This document shows, piece by piece, positions 24,781 to 33,203 of a DNA stretch of 53,729 nucleotides; within the stretch, counting starts at the first letter, position 1, and each line of letters begins with the position of its first letter. A program made the translations under genes and the position numbers. The notes under the pieces are model-generated. The model saw only the letters and a program-made list of their open reading frames with translations. It was not told the origin of the DNA and searched no databases. Origin of the DNA: Archangium violaceum Cb vi76 (GTDB lineage Bacteria > Myxococcota > Myxococcia > Myxococcales > Myxococcaceae); the NCBI RefSeq assembly GCF_000733295.1, contig NZ_JPMI01000076.1, forward strand, positions 3 to 53,731, in the 5' to 3' direction.

Positions 24781-25449
24781 TCAAAGCTCGGGCCGAGTCG
24801 GTCCGAGTCCCATCGGATCCCAGGTGTACTCCTCGGTGGGGATGAGCTTCATGTTCGTGAACTGGTGCCGTTCCACGAAGCGGATGAAGCGCTCGGAGAC
24901 GATGGGACTGCCGGGCATGCCGCGGGCGAAGAAGACATCTTCTCCACGCCACTGCTCCAGGGTGAAGCCGTGAATGGCGGGAACGTTGGTCTCCCGGCAC
25001 CAGTCGCAATCGATGGGCTTGTGGCGCCGGATGCGGCTCCTGGCCTCCTCCACCGCTGCGCCGCCGAAGATGGGGACCGTGTGGAAGTAGGGAGGGGGGA
25101 TCTTGGGGGCGCTGCGCCGCCGGGTGCGCACGCGAACGATTTCCACCGGGTCGAAGTCAGACAGCCCGGTCAGTCCCTCGGTGCGGAAGGACTCCACGAA
25201 GCGGGCGGAGAGGAGGTGGCCACTCCCGGGTCCCTTGATGTAGTCCCCGAACGCCGTGCCATACAGCGTCAGCTCGCCGCGCCGTGGTGGCAGCCACGCT
25301 CGCATCCCAATGAAGGAGCCGCAGAGATGGCACCGTGGGGCCTCGCCAGCCTCGCCAATGGTCCTTCCACTCCTCTCGAAGTCAGTGTCGTGACTGGAGT
25401 CCATGGCGTTCTTGAGCACGAAGAAGCGGGGAGGGGCGTCAGAAGCCAA
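24781..25449 (-). CDS. SitI6-like double-CXXCG immunity protein, copy 2
   Basis: 222 residues, a close paralogue of the protein at 23439-24101. It keeps RFFVL, CHLCG (40-44) and CDWCR and is nearly identical after residue 125. The main divergence is residues 59-79, where the acidic VDAGGDDY of copy 1 becomes IKGPGSGH; a 3-residue insertion (EAG) also precedes the first CXXC pair. TTG start, overlapping the toxin stop by 11 bases as in copy 1. The pattern suggests the variable segment contacts its own toxin. Confidence 0.8.
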   Translation of the reverse strand: MASDAPPRFFVLKNAMDSSHDTDFERSGRTIGEAGEAPRCHLCGSFIGMRAWLPPRRGELTLYGTAFGDYIKGPGSGHLLSARFVESFRTEGLTGLSDFDPVEIVRVRTRRRSAPKIPPPYFHTVPIFGGAAVEEARSRIRRHKPIDCDWCRETNVPAIHGFTLEQWRGEDVFFARGMPGSPIVSERFIRFVERHQFTNMKLIPTEEYTWDPMGLGPTRPEL

Positions 25450-25960
25450 GGGGGAACCTCTTGAGCATGTCGGGGCGGCTGTAGATGGAGCGCAGGTAGG
25501 CCTCGAACTGGCTGGCCGTCACGGACCTGTACTGATCGAGCCATTCGACGACTTCCGCGTCTACCTTCCGGTGCCATTCCTGATAGCCGCAATGCGCCTT
25601 CTCGTCCACGGCCCGGGTGACGAAGCGGGGATCCCGGGGCTCGTAGACGCCCATGAGCGTGGGATGGTCATCCAGCGCCTTGAAGATGGGCTTGGAGATG
25701 ATGTGGTGCAGTTGGCCCGTGCAAGCGGCTGGCTCGGGCGCCTCGGAAGCTGCTTCTGCCGAGGCTCCGGCTGCCTTGGCCGCCTGTTCGTCTTCCGCGA
25801 CCTTCAGTGCCCGAAGGGCCTGGGCGATCTCGGCGGCCTTCCGGGTGTCCAGGGCCGCGCAGCCCGTGGGCCTGCCCTGCTTGCAATCGCAGATGGCGGT
25901 GGAGTCAACCGGCAGGCAGGGTAACTGCGTCGCGACGATCAGCAGAAGAACCGAGAGCAT
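25439..25960 (-). CDS. SitA6-like polymorphic toxin, copy 2
   Basis: 173 residues, same architecture as the toxin at 24091. The signal region and His-rich motifs (LHHIISKP, HCGYQEWHRKVD) are unchanged. Between residue 84 and the end the copies differ only at seven sites: 95 E/A, 98 K/D, 135 K/A, 139 K/E, 142 K/D, 151 E/Q, 161 N/S. All four lost lysines become acidic or neutral, leaving the catalytic histidines alone. This is what one expects if the copy has changed which immunity protein it binds while keeping nuclease activity. Confidence 0.78.
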   Translation of the reverse strand: MLSVLLLIVATQLPCLPVDSTAICDCKQGRPTGCAALDTRKAAEIAQALRALKVAEDEQAAKAAGASAEAASEAPEPAACTGQLHHIISKPIFKALDDHPTLMGVYEPRDPRFVTRAVDEKAHCGYQEWHRKVDAEVVEWLDQYRSVTASQFEAYLRSIYSRPDMLKRFPLGF

Positions 25961-26004
25961 GCGCCCGAGGCTACCAGCACGCTCTCAGTTGGAGCCGGGT
26001 CCGC

Positions 26005-26640
26005 TCAGCCGCTCGGGCGCTGTGCCTCCTTCATCCCCGGCAGTCCGTGGAAGAAGGTGGTGACCAGCGTCGAGGCGAGCACGTCCGCCTCTGTTCCCTG
26101 GAACCCCGGGCAGGTGAGCTTCAAGCTCACGATGCCGTGCACGCCCGCCCAGAACACCTCGGCGAGCTGTCGCGTGTCCGCGTCCGCCGCCAGCCGCCCC
26201 GCCGCCTTCAACTCCTCGAGCGGCTGCACCAGGAACGCGAAGGCCTTCGCTCCCGCGTCCTCCTTCCCCTCGCCGAACAGCGCCGTGGTGAGCTTCGGAT
26301 CCTCCATGAAGATGAGCCGGTACGTCTCCGGCTGCTCCAGTCCGAAACGCACGTAGGCCCTCGCCGCCGCCGTCAGCCGCTCCATCGGCTCCTCCACTCG
26401 CGCCGCCGGTGCCAGGTACTCCAGCAACTGCTGGAAGCCGCGCACGCTCAGCTCCCGGGCTATCTCGTCCCGGTTCTCGAAGTGCAGGTACAGCGTCGCC
26501 GGCGCGTACTCGATGGCCTCGGCCAGCTTGCGCATGGACAGCGCCCCGAAGCCCTCGCGCACCACCATCTCCCGCGCCGCCTTCAATATCCGCTCGCGCA
26601 GCTCCGCCCGCTGCCGCTCCTTCCGCTCCGAAATCCCCAT
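26005..26640 (-). CDS. TetR-family transcriptional repressor
   Basis: 211 residues. The N-terminal helix-turn-helix is textbook TetR: RERILKAAREMVVREGFGAL, SMRKLAEAIEYAPATLYLHF. The C-terminal ligand domain has the pattern of the TetR_C_33/WHG group (YVRFGLEQPETYRLIFMEDP, LAEVFWAGVHGIVSL). ATG 26640 is placed where the HTH begins. It is divergent from an NAD(P)-binding protein, with two palindromes in the gap that are probable operators. Its 3' end is partly duplicated at 24659-24750. Confidence 0.9.
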   Translation of the reverse strand: MGISERKERQRAELRERILKAAREMVVREGFGALSMRKLAEAIEYAPATLYLHFENRDEIARELSVRGFQQLLEYLAPAARVEEPMERLTAAARAYVRFGLEQPETYRLIFMEDPKLTTALFGEGKEDAGAKAFAFLVQPLEELKAAGRLAADADTRQLAEVFWAGVHGIVSLKLTCPGFQGTEADVLASTLVTTFFHGLPGMKEAQRPSG

Positions 26641-26683
26641 ACCTCCACTGTAGGACTTGACTCCGTGAACGGCAATCACTACA

Positions 26684-26710
26684 TGAACGGTGTTCAGTGA
26701 ACGCTGTTCA
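26684..26710. promoter_or_regulatory. Tandem 13-bp palindromes, probable TetR operators
   Basis: TGAACGGTGTTCA (26684-26696) and TGAACGCTGTTCA (26698-26710) share perfect TGAAC/GTTCA arms and sit one base apart, midway between the tetR start (26640) and the divergent ATG (26745). An additional TGAAC half-site lies at 26666. The adjacent TetR protein probably binds here to control both genes. Confidence 0.75.
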
Positions 26711-26744
26711 CAAAGTGTCCGGTGTTCCGGGCAAGGGGTAGGAC

Positions 26745-27731
26745 ATGAGCAAGCAGGGACAGGTGGCGTTGTTCGGTGCCTCGGGCTCCATCGGGCACAG
26801 CGTGGTGCAGGCGCTGCGGGCGCAGGGGCGTGGCTACCGGGTGGTGGGCCGCTCACGTTCGTCCCTGCAGCGGGAGTTCGGCGCGGATCCGCGGGCGGAG
26901 CTCGTCACCTGGAATCCGGACGACCCGGCCTCGGTGCGCGAGGCGGCGCGAGGCGTCTCCACGCTCATCTACATGGTGGGCGTGCCCTACACGGACTTCC
27001 ACCTGCACCCGGTGCTGATGCGCCGTACGCTGGACGCGGCCATCGCCGAGGGCGTGGAGCGCCTGGTGATGATCAGCACGGTGTACCCGTTCGGACGCCC
27101 GCGCACCGAGCGCGTGGCGGAGGAGCATCCGCGCGAGCCCCACACCTTCAAGGGGCGGATGCGCAAGGAGCAGGAGGACCTGGTGCTCGAGGCGGGGGCC
27201 TCGGGCGCCATCCAGACGACGCTCCTCCGGCTGCCGGACTTCTACGGGCCGGGCGTGGAGCGCAGCTTCCTCTACCGGGCCTTCCGCGCCGCGCTCGACG
27301 GGAAGCGGGCGCAGCTCATCGGGCCCATCGACACCCCGCACGAGTTCGTCTTCGTGCCGGACGTGGGGCCGGTGGTGACGGCGCTCATGGACGAGCCTCG
27401 TGCCTACGGACGGGCGTGGAACCTCGCGGGGGCGGGCGTCACCTCGCAGCGGGAGCTCGTCGAGCGCATCTACGCCGAGGTGGGCCGCCGTCCGAAGGTG
27501 ATGGCGCTCCACCGTCCCCTGATGCGCGTGCTGGGCCTGTTCGACCCCATGCTGCGCGAGTTGGTGGAGATGGACTACCTGCACACCACGCCCGTCATCA
27601 TGGACGACTCGGCGCTGCGCGGGCTCATCGAGGTGCGCAAGACGCCCTACGCCGAGGGCATCCGCCAGACGCTGGAGGCGATGCGGGCGAGCGACGCGGC
27701 CTCGCACGTGCGTCCCGCCCTGGCTTCGTGA
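26745..27731 (+). CDS. NAD(P)-binding epimerase/dehydratase-like protein (extended SDR)
   Basis: 328 residues. The Rossmann start VALFGASGSIGHSVVQAL has the GxxGxxG pattern. VSTLIYMVGVPY, LVMISTVYPFGRP (Ser-Thr strand) and RLPDFYGPGVE follow the extended short-chain dehydrogenase layout; the YxxxK pair is not obvious, so it may be an atypical NmrA/SDR member. The C-terminal half binds a sugar or other small ligand in relatives. ATG 26745 follows GGGGTAGG. It is divergent from tetR and presumably repressed by it. Confidence 0.85.
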   Translation: MSKQGQVALFGASGSIGHSVVQALRAQGRGYRVVGRSRSSLQREFGADPRAELVTWNPDDPASVREAARGVSTLIYMVGVPYTDFHLHPVLMRRTLDAAIAEGVERLVMISTVYPFGRPRTERVAEEHPREPHTFKGRMRKEQEDLVLEAGASGAIQTTLLRLPDFYGPGVERSFLYRAFRAALDGKRAQLIGPIDTPHEFVFVPDVGPVVTALMDEPRAYGRAWNLAGAGVTSQRELVERIYAEVGRRPKVMALHRPLMRVLGLFDPMLRELVEMDYLHTTPVIMDDSALRGLIEVRKTPYAEGIRQTLEAMRASDAASHVRPALAS

Positions 27732-27787
27732 GGGGCGCCGCGTTTCGAGGTATGCTCGGGGCACCACCGTCCCCCCGGAGGAACGCC

Positions 27788-28009
27788 ATGGCTGGCAGAG
27801 ACCCCAATCGCCGCATCTACGGTACGCGGCCCCTGAGCCGCGTGGGTGGCGGCCAGGACCGCTTCGACAAGGAGGCGCTGGAGGGCGCTCCGGAGTCTCC
27901 CGTCTCCTCCGTGCGCGAGCAGCGTCAGATGAACGCGCCGCTCAACCCCGAGCGCAAGAGCTTCGCCGCGGCCCTCGAGCGGCTCGGCACTCCCGCCAAG
28001 AAGAAGTAG
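27788..28009 (+). CDS. Small conserved-looking basic protein
   Basis: 73 residues; family not recognised. The sequence is polar and rich in Arg/Gly (DPNRRIYGTRPLSR, FDKEALEG) and ends LGTPAKKK. GGAGG lies 7 bases upstream of the ATG, which supports expression. No signal peptide or membrane helix. The M15 peptidase gene starts 4 bases after the stop, so they may be co-transcribed. Confidence 0.6.
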   Translation: MAGRDPNRRIYGTRPLSRVGGGQDRFDKEALEGAPESPVSSVREQRQMNAPLNPERKSFAAALERLGTPAKKK

Positions 28010-28013
28010 CCCG

Positions 28014-28766
28014 ATGCTCGGCCTGCTCCTGCTCGTGCTCGCTGGACGCGCGGGGGCCGAGGCACCTCCGTCCGATTCCCCCCCGCGCGCGCTGGCGTGC
28101 CTGGCGAAGTGGTACCCGGTGGAGCCGGTGAAGGTGGACGGCGCGTGGCACGCCCGGCTGGCGGGGACCCCGCACCCGTGGGACGACGGGAAGACGAAGT
28201 CCTTCGAGGAGAAGCTCGAGTCCCCGGACCTGGAGGACATGTTCTCCATTCCATACACCCCTGGTCCCATCCAGCCCGTCACGCGAGAGAACGAGGACCC
28301 GGGGCGCATCCGCTTCGATGCGCTCTTCCACGCGGCCTACGGCGCCACCCAGGCCCGGGTGGACGTGGTGGACATCGACTTCCTTGGACAGACACTGAAG
28401 GTGAACCGCAAGGTGGCCCCGGCCTTCGAGCGTGTGGCGAAGCGGCTCGACGCCGAGGTGAAGAAGGCGCCGTCCCTGCGGCCGTACCTGAAGAACCTGG
28501 GCGGCACCTTCGCGTGGAGGAAGATCGCCAACACGCACCGTCAGAGTGCCCACTCGTACGGGGTGTCCATCGACGTGAACGTGAAGCGCTCGCACTACTG
28601 GGAGTGGGCGAAGCCGAAGGCGCCGGTGCGCTGGGCCAACCAGATTCCCCAGGCCCTCGTGGACGCCTTCGAGGCCGAGGGCTTCATCTGGGGCGGGCGT
28701 TGGTACCATTACGACACGATGCACTTCGAGTACCGGCCGGAGCTGTTGGATCCGTCATGCAGGTGA
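28014..28766 (+). CDS. M15-family peptidase (D-Ala-D-Ala carboxypeptidase-like)
   Basis: 250 residues. A short signal peptide (LGLLLLVLAGRAGA) directs it out of the cytoplasm. The zinc site of the VanY/M15 family is visible: H180 in HRQSAHSYGVSIDVN, D187, and H237 in YHYDTMHFEYRPEL. M15 enzymes trim peptidoglycan stem peptides. The length fits. It starts immediately downstream of the small basic protein gene. Endo- versus carboxypeptidase action cannot be told. Confidence 0.85.
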   Translation: MLGLLLLVLAGRAGAEAPPSDSPPRALACLAKWYPVEPVKVDGAWHARLAGTPHPWDDGKTKSFEEKLESPDLEDMFSIPYTPGPIQPVTRENEDPGRIRFDALFHAAYGATQARVDVVDIDFLGQTLKVNRKVAPAFERVAKRLDAEVKKAPSLRPYLKNLGGTFAWRKIANTHRQSAHSYGVSIDVNVKRSHYWEWAKPKAPVRWANQIPQALVDAFEAEGFIWGGRWYHYDTMHFEYRPELLDPSCR

Positions 28767-28854
28767 CCAATCCATCGTCCGGCCGTCTGTTTTCGCTCCT
28801 TTGAATTCGTTTCTCCGGCTGGTGCTGGCCCGGCCGGAGTCTTATCCACTCGGC

Positions 28855-30618
28855 ATGGCCATCCATGAGACATGGAGGGGAGGGGGTCCGGAGCTCGAGC
28901 GTCGCGTCCGGCAGTTGGAGGCGGAGCTCCGGCAGTCCCAGGAGCGGCTCGCGCGCCGGGAGCGGCAGGTGGAGCTGCTGACGCACGCGGCGAGGCACTT
29001 CAACTCGGGGCTCGAGGACCTGGACATCATCCGGAAGCTCGTCTGGACGGCCATGGAGCTGGTGGATGCCACCGAGGGCGTCTGGGGCCGGGTGGTGGAT
29101 GGCCGCATGGTCATCATGGAGTCCCTGTGGCGGGATGGGCGGGACATCGAACCGCGCAACATCTCCTTCGAGCCGGGCGAGGGAGTGCCCGGCCACGTGC
29201 TGCTCACCGGCGAGCCCTACATCTCGAACGACGCGGCCCATGATGAGCACGTCCTGCAGTGGCTGCGCGAGCTCCGGGGCTTCCAGAACCTGATCGACCT
29301 GCCCCTCTTCGACCGCTCCGGGGTGATGGTGGGGTGCTTCGAGCTGCACGACAAGAAGGGCCTCCAGCCCTTCACCGAGGAGGACCAGCGGCTGCTGGAG
29401 TCGCTGCGGTCCCTGGCCGAGGTGGCGTTGGAGAACGCGCGCCTCCACGACAGGGTCCAGGCCGAGCGCCGGAGCCTCGCGGAGAGCGAGAACAAGTTCC
29501 GGCGGCTCTTCGAGTCCAACCTGATCGGCATCGTCTTCGGCGACATCCACGGCGGCCTCTACGACGTGAACGAGTACTACGCCCGGTTGCTCGGGGTGAG
29601 CCGGGAGGATGTCCTCGCGGGGAAGGTCCGCTGGGATGTCATCACGCCCCCGGAGGAGCTGGAGAAGGACCGGGCCGCGGCGAAGGAGATGCTCGAATCC
29701 CCCGAGGGCGTCTGCACTCCCTACGAGAAGCGCTACGTCCTCCCGGATGGCCGCGTCGTGTGGATCCTGCTGGGGTGTGCCTTCATCGACGAGGGCCGCT
29801 CCAGGAATGTCGCGTTCGTGCTCGACATCACCCAGGGCAAGGAGTCCGAGGAGCTGTTCGCGAGGTTCCTCAACAGCGAGCAGCTGGCCCGGGAAGACGC
29901 GGAGACCACCCTGGCGAAGCTGCGGCTCGAGCGGGAACTGCGCGATCAATTCGTCTCGGCCCTCAGTCATGATCTCCGCACGCCGCTGACGGCGGCGAAG
30001 ATGAGCGCCCAGCTCATCCCCCGCCAGCCCAACGTGCCCGACAAGGTCTACTCGCTCGCGGCCCGGGTGCGGCAGAACATCGACCGCGCGGACCAGATGA
30101 TCACCGACCTGCTGGACTCCAACCGCATCCGCGCGGGCCAGGGGCTGCCCATCGAGGTGCGCGCCTGCGAGCTGCGGCAGGTGGTGGCCGACGCGCTGGA
30201 GGAGCTCTCCAGCGTCCATGGGGAGCGCTTCCACCTCCGGGGCGAGAAGCGGATGGAGGGCCACTGGGATGCGCGGGCCCTGCGCAGGCTCGTCGAGAAC
30301 CTCTGTAGCAATGCCATCAAGTACGGCGATGCGACGCGGCAGGTGACCGTGAGCCTGGAGCCGCGCGGCGACGAGGTGGATCTCGCCGTCCACAACTGGG
30401 GAAACCCCATCCCTCCCGAGGAGCAGCGGACGCTCTTCCAGTACCTCGCCCGCGCCAGGAGCGCGGAGGCCAGTGGAAAGAAGGGCTGGGGAATCGGGCT
30501 GACGCTGGTGAAGGGCGTCGCCGAGGCGCATGGGGGCAGCGTCCGTGTGGAGAGCACCCCGGAGAAGGGGACGACCTTCTTCGTGCGTCTGCCCAGGATG
30601 GCGAAGCCTCCCGCGTGA
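28855..30618 (+). CDS. GAF-PAS sensor histidine kinase
   Basis: 587 residues. A short coiled coil (about 8-40) leads to a GAF domain (about 45-195, with GEGVPGHVLLTGEPY and DLPLFDRSGVMVG), then a PAS domain (about 205-335, FRRLFESNLIGIVFGD ... RYVLPDGRVVWI). HisKA follows with H372 in SALSHDLRTPL, then the ATPase: NLCSNAIKYGD (N box), WGIGLTLVKG (G box). No membrane helix, so it senses inside the cell. ATG 28855 chosen; TTG 28801 adds 18 residues. No response regulator is adjacent. Confidence 0.9.
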   Translation: MAIHETWRGGGPELERRVRQLEAELRQSQERLARRERQVELLTHAARHFNSGLEDLDIIRKLVWTAMELVDATEGVWGRVVDGRMVIMESLWRDGRDIEPRNISFEPGEGVPGHVLLTGEPYISNDAAHDEHVLQWLRELRGFQNLIDLPLFDRSGVMVGCFELHDKKGLQPFTEEDQRLLESLRSLAEVALENARLHDRVQAERRSLAESENKFRRLFESNLIGIVFGDIHGGLYDVNEYYARLLGVSREDVLAGKVRWDVITPPEELEKDRAAAKEMLESPEGVCTPYEKRYVLPDGRVVWILLGCAFIDEGRSRNVAFVLDITQGKESEELFARFLNSEQLAREDAETTLAKLRLERELRDQFVSALSHDLRTPLTAAKMSAQLIPRQPNVPDKVYSLAARVRQNIDRADQMITDLLDSNRIRAGQGLPIEVRACELRQVVADALEELSSVHGERFHLRGEKRMEGHWDARALRRLVENLCSNAIKYGDATRQVTVSLEPRGDEVDLAVHNWGNPIPPEEQRTLFQYLARARSAEASGKKGWGIGLTLVKGVAEAHGGSVRVESTPEKGTTFFVRLPRMAKPPA

Positions 30619-30636
30619 AGCGCCCGGGGAGCCCAT

Positions 30637-30654
30637 TGTTCTCCTGGCGGAACA
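30637..30654. promoter_or_regulatory. 18-bp palindrome upstream of the Bcr/CflA gene, probable LysR operator
   Basis: TGTTCTCCTGGCGGAACA has arms TGTTC and GAACA. An almost identical site lies at 32854-32871 before the LysR gene, with the bases outside the palindrome also alike (ATTG before, CTGTG or GTGCG after). The T-N-A architecture and the two genes it precedes make the LysR protein the likely binder. Confidence 0.7.
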
Positions 30655-30710
30655 CTGTGTCCGCCTGGCCAGCCTTGGGCCGCCCCCGTGCCGGTGGTTA
30701 GAGAAGCACG

Positions 30711-31940
30711 ATGAGTTTTTCCACCGCGCCCCGGCGGCGCGCCCTGTTGCTGTTCGTGCTGGGCACCCTGACGGCCTTCGGTCCGCTGTCCATCGACATG
30801 TACCTGCCGAGCCTGCCCACCCTCCAGGCGGAGCTGGGGACGTCCGCCTCCCAGGTCCAGCTCACCCTGGCGGCGTTCATGGCGGGACTGGGCCTGGGCC
30901 AGTTCATGTATGGCCCCCTCTCGGACCGGTTCGGCCGCCGGAAGCCGCTGCTCGCGGGCATCGTGCTCTACATCCTCGCGTCCGCCGCCTGTGCCTTCGC
31001 GCCGAGCGTCGAGTGGCTCATCGCCCTGCGCTTCCTCCAGGCGGTGGGCGGCGCCGCCGGTGCCGTCATCGCGCGGGCCATCGTGCGAGACCTCTACAGC
31101 GGCCGGGAGATCGCCCGCGTGCTCTCCGTGCTCATGCTCATCATGGGCGCGGCCCCCATCCTCGCCCCGCTCCTGGGCGGCCAGGTGCTCAGCGTCGCCG
31201 GCTGGCGGGCCATCTTCGGGGTGCTCACGGTGCTCGGCACCCTGGCCCTGGTGCTCGCGCTGGTGGCCATTCCCGGCACCTCGTCTCCATCCCGGCGGCC
31301 CGGCGCCAGCAGCTCGCTCGCGGTGAACCTGCGCGTCCTCTTCACGGACCGGCGCTTCCTCACCGCCACGTTCGCCGGTGGCTTCGCGCAGTCCGGCATG
31401 TTCGCCTATATCTCCGGCGCGCCCTTCGTGTTCATGGAGGTGCTCCATGTCACGCCGGAGCGCTTCGCCTGGCTCTTCGCCGCGAATGCCCTGGGCTACA
31501 TCTGCGTGGGCCAGCTCAACCGGCGGCTCCTGGTCCGCCGCTCGCCCGAGCGCATCGCCGTCTCGGCGACGCTCTTCATGGTCCTCATGGGCGCCGTCCT
31601 CCTGGTGCTGGCCGTGAGTGGGCTCGGACGCGTCCATACGCTCGCCCCCGCCTTGTTCCTGTTCATCGGCAGCCTCGGCTTCGTGATGCCCAACGCGGCC
31701 GCGCTGGCCATGGAGGAGCACGGCGCCCGGGCCGGAGTGGCCTCCGCCGTCCTCGGCTCGTTGCAGTTCGCCGTGTCCGCCGTGGCCTCGGCGGGCGTGG
31801 GGCTCCTCAACGACGGGAGCATGCTGCCCATGGCGGTTGTGATGGCCGTGTGCGCGAGCGCCTCCTGCCTGTCGGCCCTGGCCGTGCCCTCGAGGAAGCA
31901 GGACGAGGACCAGGAAGCCCCCGCCGCCTCCGCGGCCTGA
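30711..31940 (+). CDS. Bcr/CflA-type multidrug efflux MFS transporter
   Basis: 409 residues, about 12 membrane helices. The signatures are GPLSIDMYLPSLP in helix 1 and the motif A loop GPLSDRFGRRKPL between helices 2 and 3, typical of Bcr/CflA drug:H+ antiporters of the inner membrane. No fusion or truncation is seen. ATG 30711. A palindrome shared with the downstream LysR gene lies 57 bases upstream of the start, so the exporter is probably under its control. The substrate is unknown. Confidence 0.92.
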   Translation: MSFSTAPRRRALLLFVLGTLTAFGPLSIDMYLPSLPTLQAELGTSASQVQLTLAAFMAGLGLGQFMYGPLSDRFGRRKPLLAGIVLYILASAACAFAPSVEWLIALRFLQAVGGAAGAVIARAIVRDLYSGREIARVLSVLMLIMGAAPILAPLLGGQVLSVAGWRAIFGVLTVLGTLALVLALVAIPGTSSPSRRPGASSSLAVNLRVLFTDRRFLTATFAGGFAQSGMFAYISGAPFVFMEVLHVTPERFAWLFAANALGYICVGQLNRRLLVRRSPERIAVSATLFMVLMGAVLLVLAVSGLGRVHTLAPALFLFIGSLGFVMPNAAALAMEEHGARAGVASAVLGSLQFAVSAVASAGVGLLNDGSMLPMAVVMAVCASASCLSALAVPSRKQDEDQEAPAASAA

Positions 31941-31947
31941 GGGCACG

Positions 31948-32850
31948 TCACCCGCCGCGGAACACCTTGCGGAAGTGCTCGGTCATGAAGTCGACGAACA
32001 CGCGCACCCGCTGGGGCAGGTGCTTGCGCTGCGGGTAGACGAGGGAGATGACGAGCGGCTCGGGTGCATACGTGTCGAGCACCGAGAGCAGCCGGCCCTC
32101 CCGCAGCTCCGCGTCCACGAGCGAGCGAGGCAGCCGCGCCAGCCCCAGGCCCTCGAGCGCCGCCTCGCGCAGCACGGCGATGTCATCCACCACGAGCGTG
32201 CCCGACACGGGGACGACGGTGGTGTGGCCCTCCAGCCGGAAGTCCCACTTGCTGTCCTTCAGGCGCAGGCAGTTGTGCGAGGCCAGGTCGTGCGGCGTCT
32301 GGGGGGGAGCGCGCCGGGCGAAGTAGGAGGGTGCCCCGCAGATGAGCCGCTTCTCCGTGCCGAGCCGGCGCTCGATGAGGGAGCGCTCGTGGGGGCGGGG
32401 GAAGAAACGCACCGCGACGTCGACGTTGTCGGTGAGCGGATCCACCCGCCGGTCCGACGCGGACAGCTCCACCTGGACGCGGGGGTAGCGCTCGGCGAAC
32501 TTCTCCAACAGGGAGGGCAGCGGGTGCAGGGCGAGGCCCACCGGCGCCACGACGCGCACGGTGCCCTCGGGGACGGTGCCCACGTTGCCCAGCAGGTCCG
32601 AGGCCTCGTCCGCCACCGAGAGCAGCTGCGCGCAGCGCTCGTAGAGCTGGGCGCCCTCGGGGGTGACGGACAGGCTGCGCGTGGTGCGTTGCAGCAACCT
32701 CACCCCGAGCCGGCGCTCGAGCCCGGCCACGCGGGTGCTCACCGCCGACTTGGACAGGCCGAGCCGGGCCGCCGCCCCCGAGAAGGAGTGCGCCTCCACG
32801 ACGCGGGCGAACACCGTCATGGCCACCAGGTCATCGAGCGAGGCGCCCAC
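31948..32850 (-). CDS. LysR-family regulator, probable controller of the Bcr-type exporter
   Basis: 300 residues. HTH LDDLVAMTVFARVVEAHSFS, AAARLGLSKSAVSTRVAGLE, then RRLGVRLLQRTTRSLSVTPEG, the usual LysR start. The substrate-binding domain (VPEGTVRVVAPVGLALHPL) is of the CrgA-like type. It converges on the exporter gene with 7 bases between stops. The GTG start at 32850 has GGAG inside the palindrome at 32854-32871, so self-binding would block its own ribosome site or promoter: probable autoregulation. Confidence 0.9.
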   Translation of the reverse strand: MGASLDDLVAMTVFARVVEAHSFSGAAARLGLSKSAVSTRVAGLERRLGVRLLQRTTRSLSVTPEGAQLYERCAQLLSVADEASDLLGNVGTVPEGTVRVVAPVGLALHPLPSLLEKFAERYPRVQVELSASDRRVDPLTDNVDVAVRFFPRPHERSLIERRLGTEKRLICGAPSYFARRAPPQTPHDLASHNCLRLKDSKWDFRLEGHTTVVPVSGTLVVDDIAVLREAALEGLGLARLPRSLVDAELREGRLLSVLDTYAPEPLVISLVYPQRKHLPQRVRVFVDFMTEHFRKVFRGG

Positions 32851-32853
32851 GAT

Positions 32854-32871
32854 TGTTCTCCTGCCAGAACA
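32854..32871. promoter_or_regulatory. 18-bp palindrome overlapping the LysR ribosome-binding site
   Basis: TGTTCTCCTGCCAGAACA, the second copy of the site at 30637-30654. Read on the minus strand it contains GGAG, which is the Shine-Dalgarno of the LysR GTG at 32850. This placement suits negative autoregulation. Confidence 0.7.
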
Positions 32872-32894
32872 GTGCGTGGGCGCCGTGCCGCCGC

Positions 32895-33203
32895 TCAGTA
32901 CCCGTCTGGCTTCTCGCCAGGGTAGGCCGACCAGTAGCTGTCGGGAAGCGGATTGGTCCCCCGGTCACTGCGCACGCCGTCGCCATCCGGAATCTCGCCC
33001 ACGCCTCCGCAGGCGGCTTCCTCCTCGGCCTCCTGCTCACAGCGCTTGTGGAAGTCGTCGGGGGGCTCGTGCCGGGGTATCTGGTGCGCGCCCTGTTGCT
33101 CGCGGGTGGGCTCCCGCTCTTCCTGTTCGTTCCGCACGTCCGTGGGGCGTCCGAACATGTCCTCGGCGGGCTGCGGGGGGGGCCGTCTGTCCTGGTTCGC
33201 CAT
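32895..33203 (-). CDS. Small polar protein of unknown function
   Basis: 102 residues, rich in Glu, Gln, Pro and Arg (RRPPPQPAEDM, RNEQEEREPTREQQGAH), with two cysteines and a Gly/Asp/Pro-rich tail (GEIPDGDGVRSDRG, PDSYWSAYPG). It has no membrane segment and looks intrinsically disordered. ATG 33203 lies upstream of an open frame with the codon bias of this genome. No family recognised. Confidence 0.6.
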   Translation of the reverse strand: MANQDRRPPPQPAEDMFGRPTDVRNEQEEREPTREQQGAHQIPRHEPPDDFHKRCEQEAEEEAACGGVGEIPDGDGVRSDRGTNPLPDSYWSAYPGEKPDGY

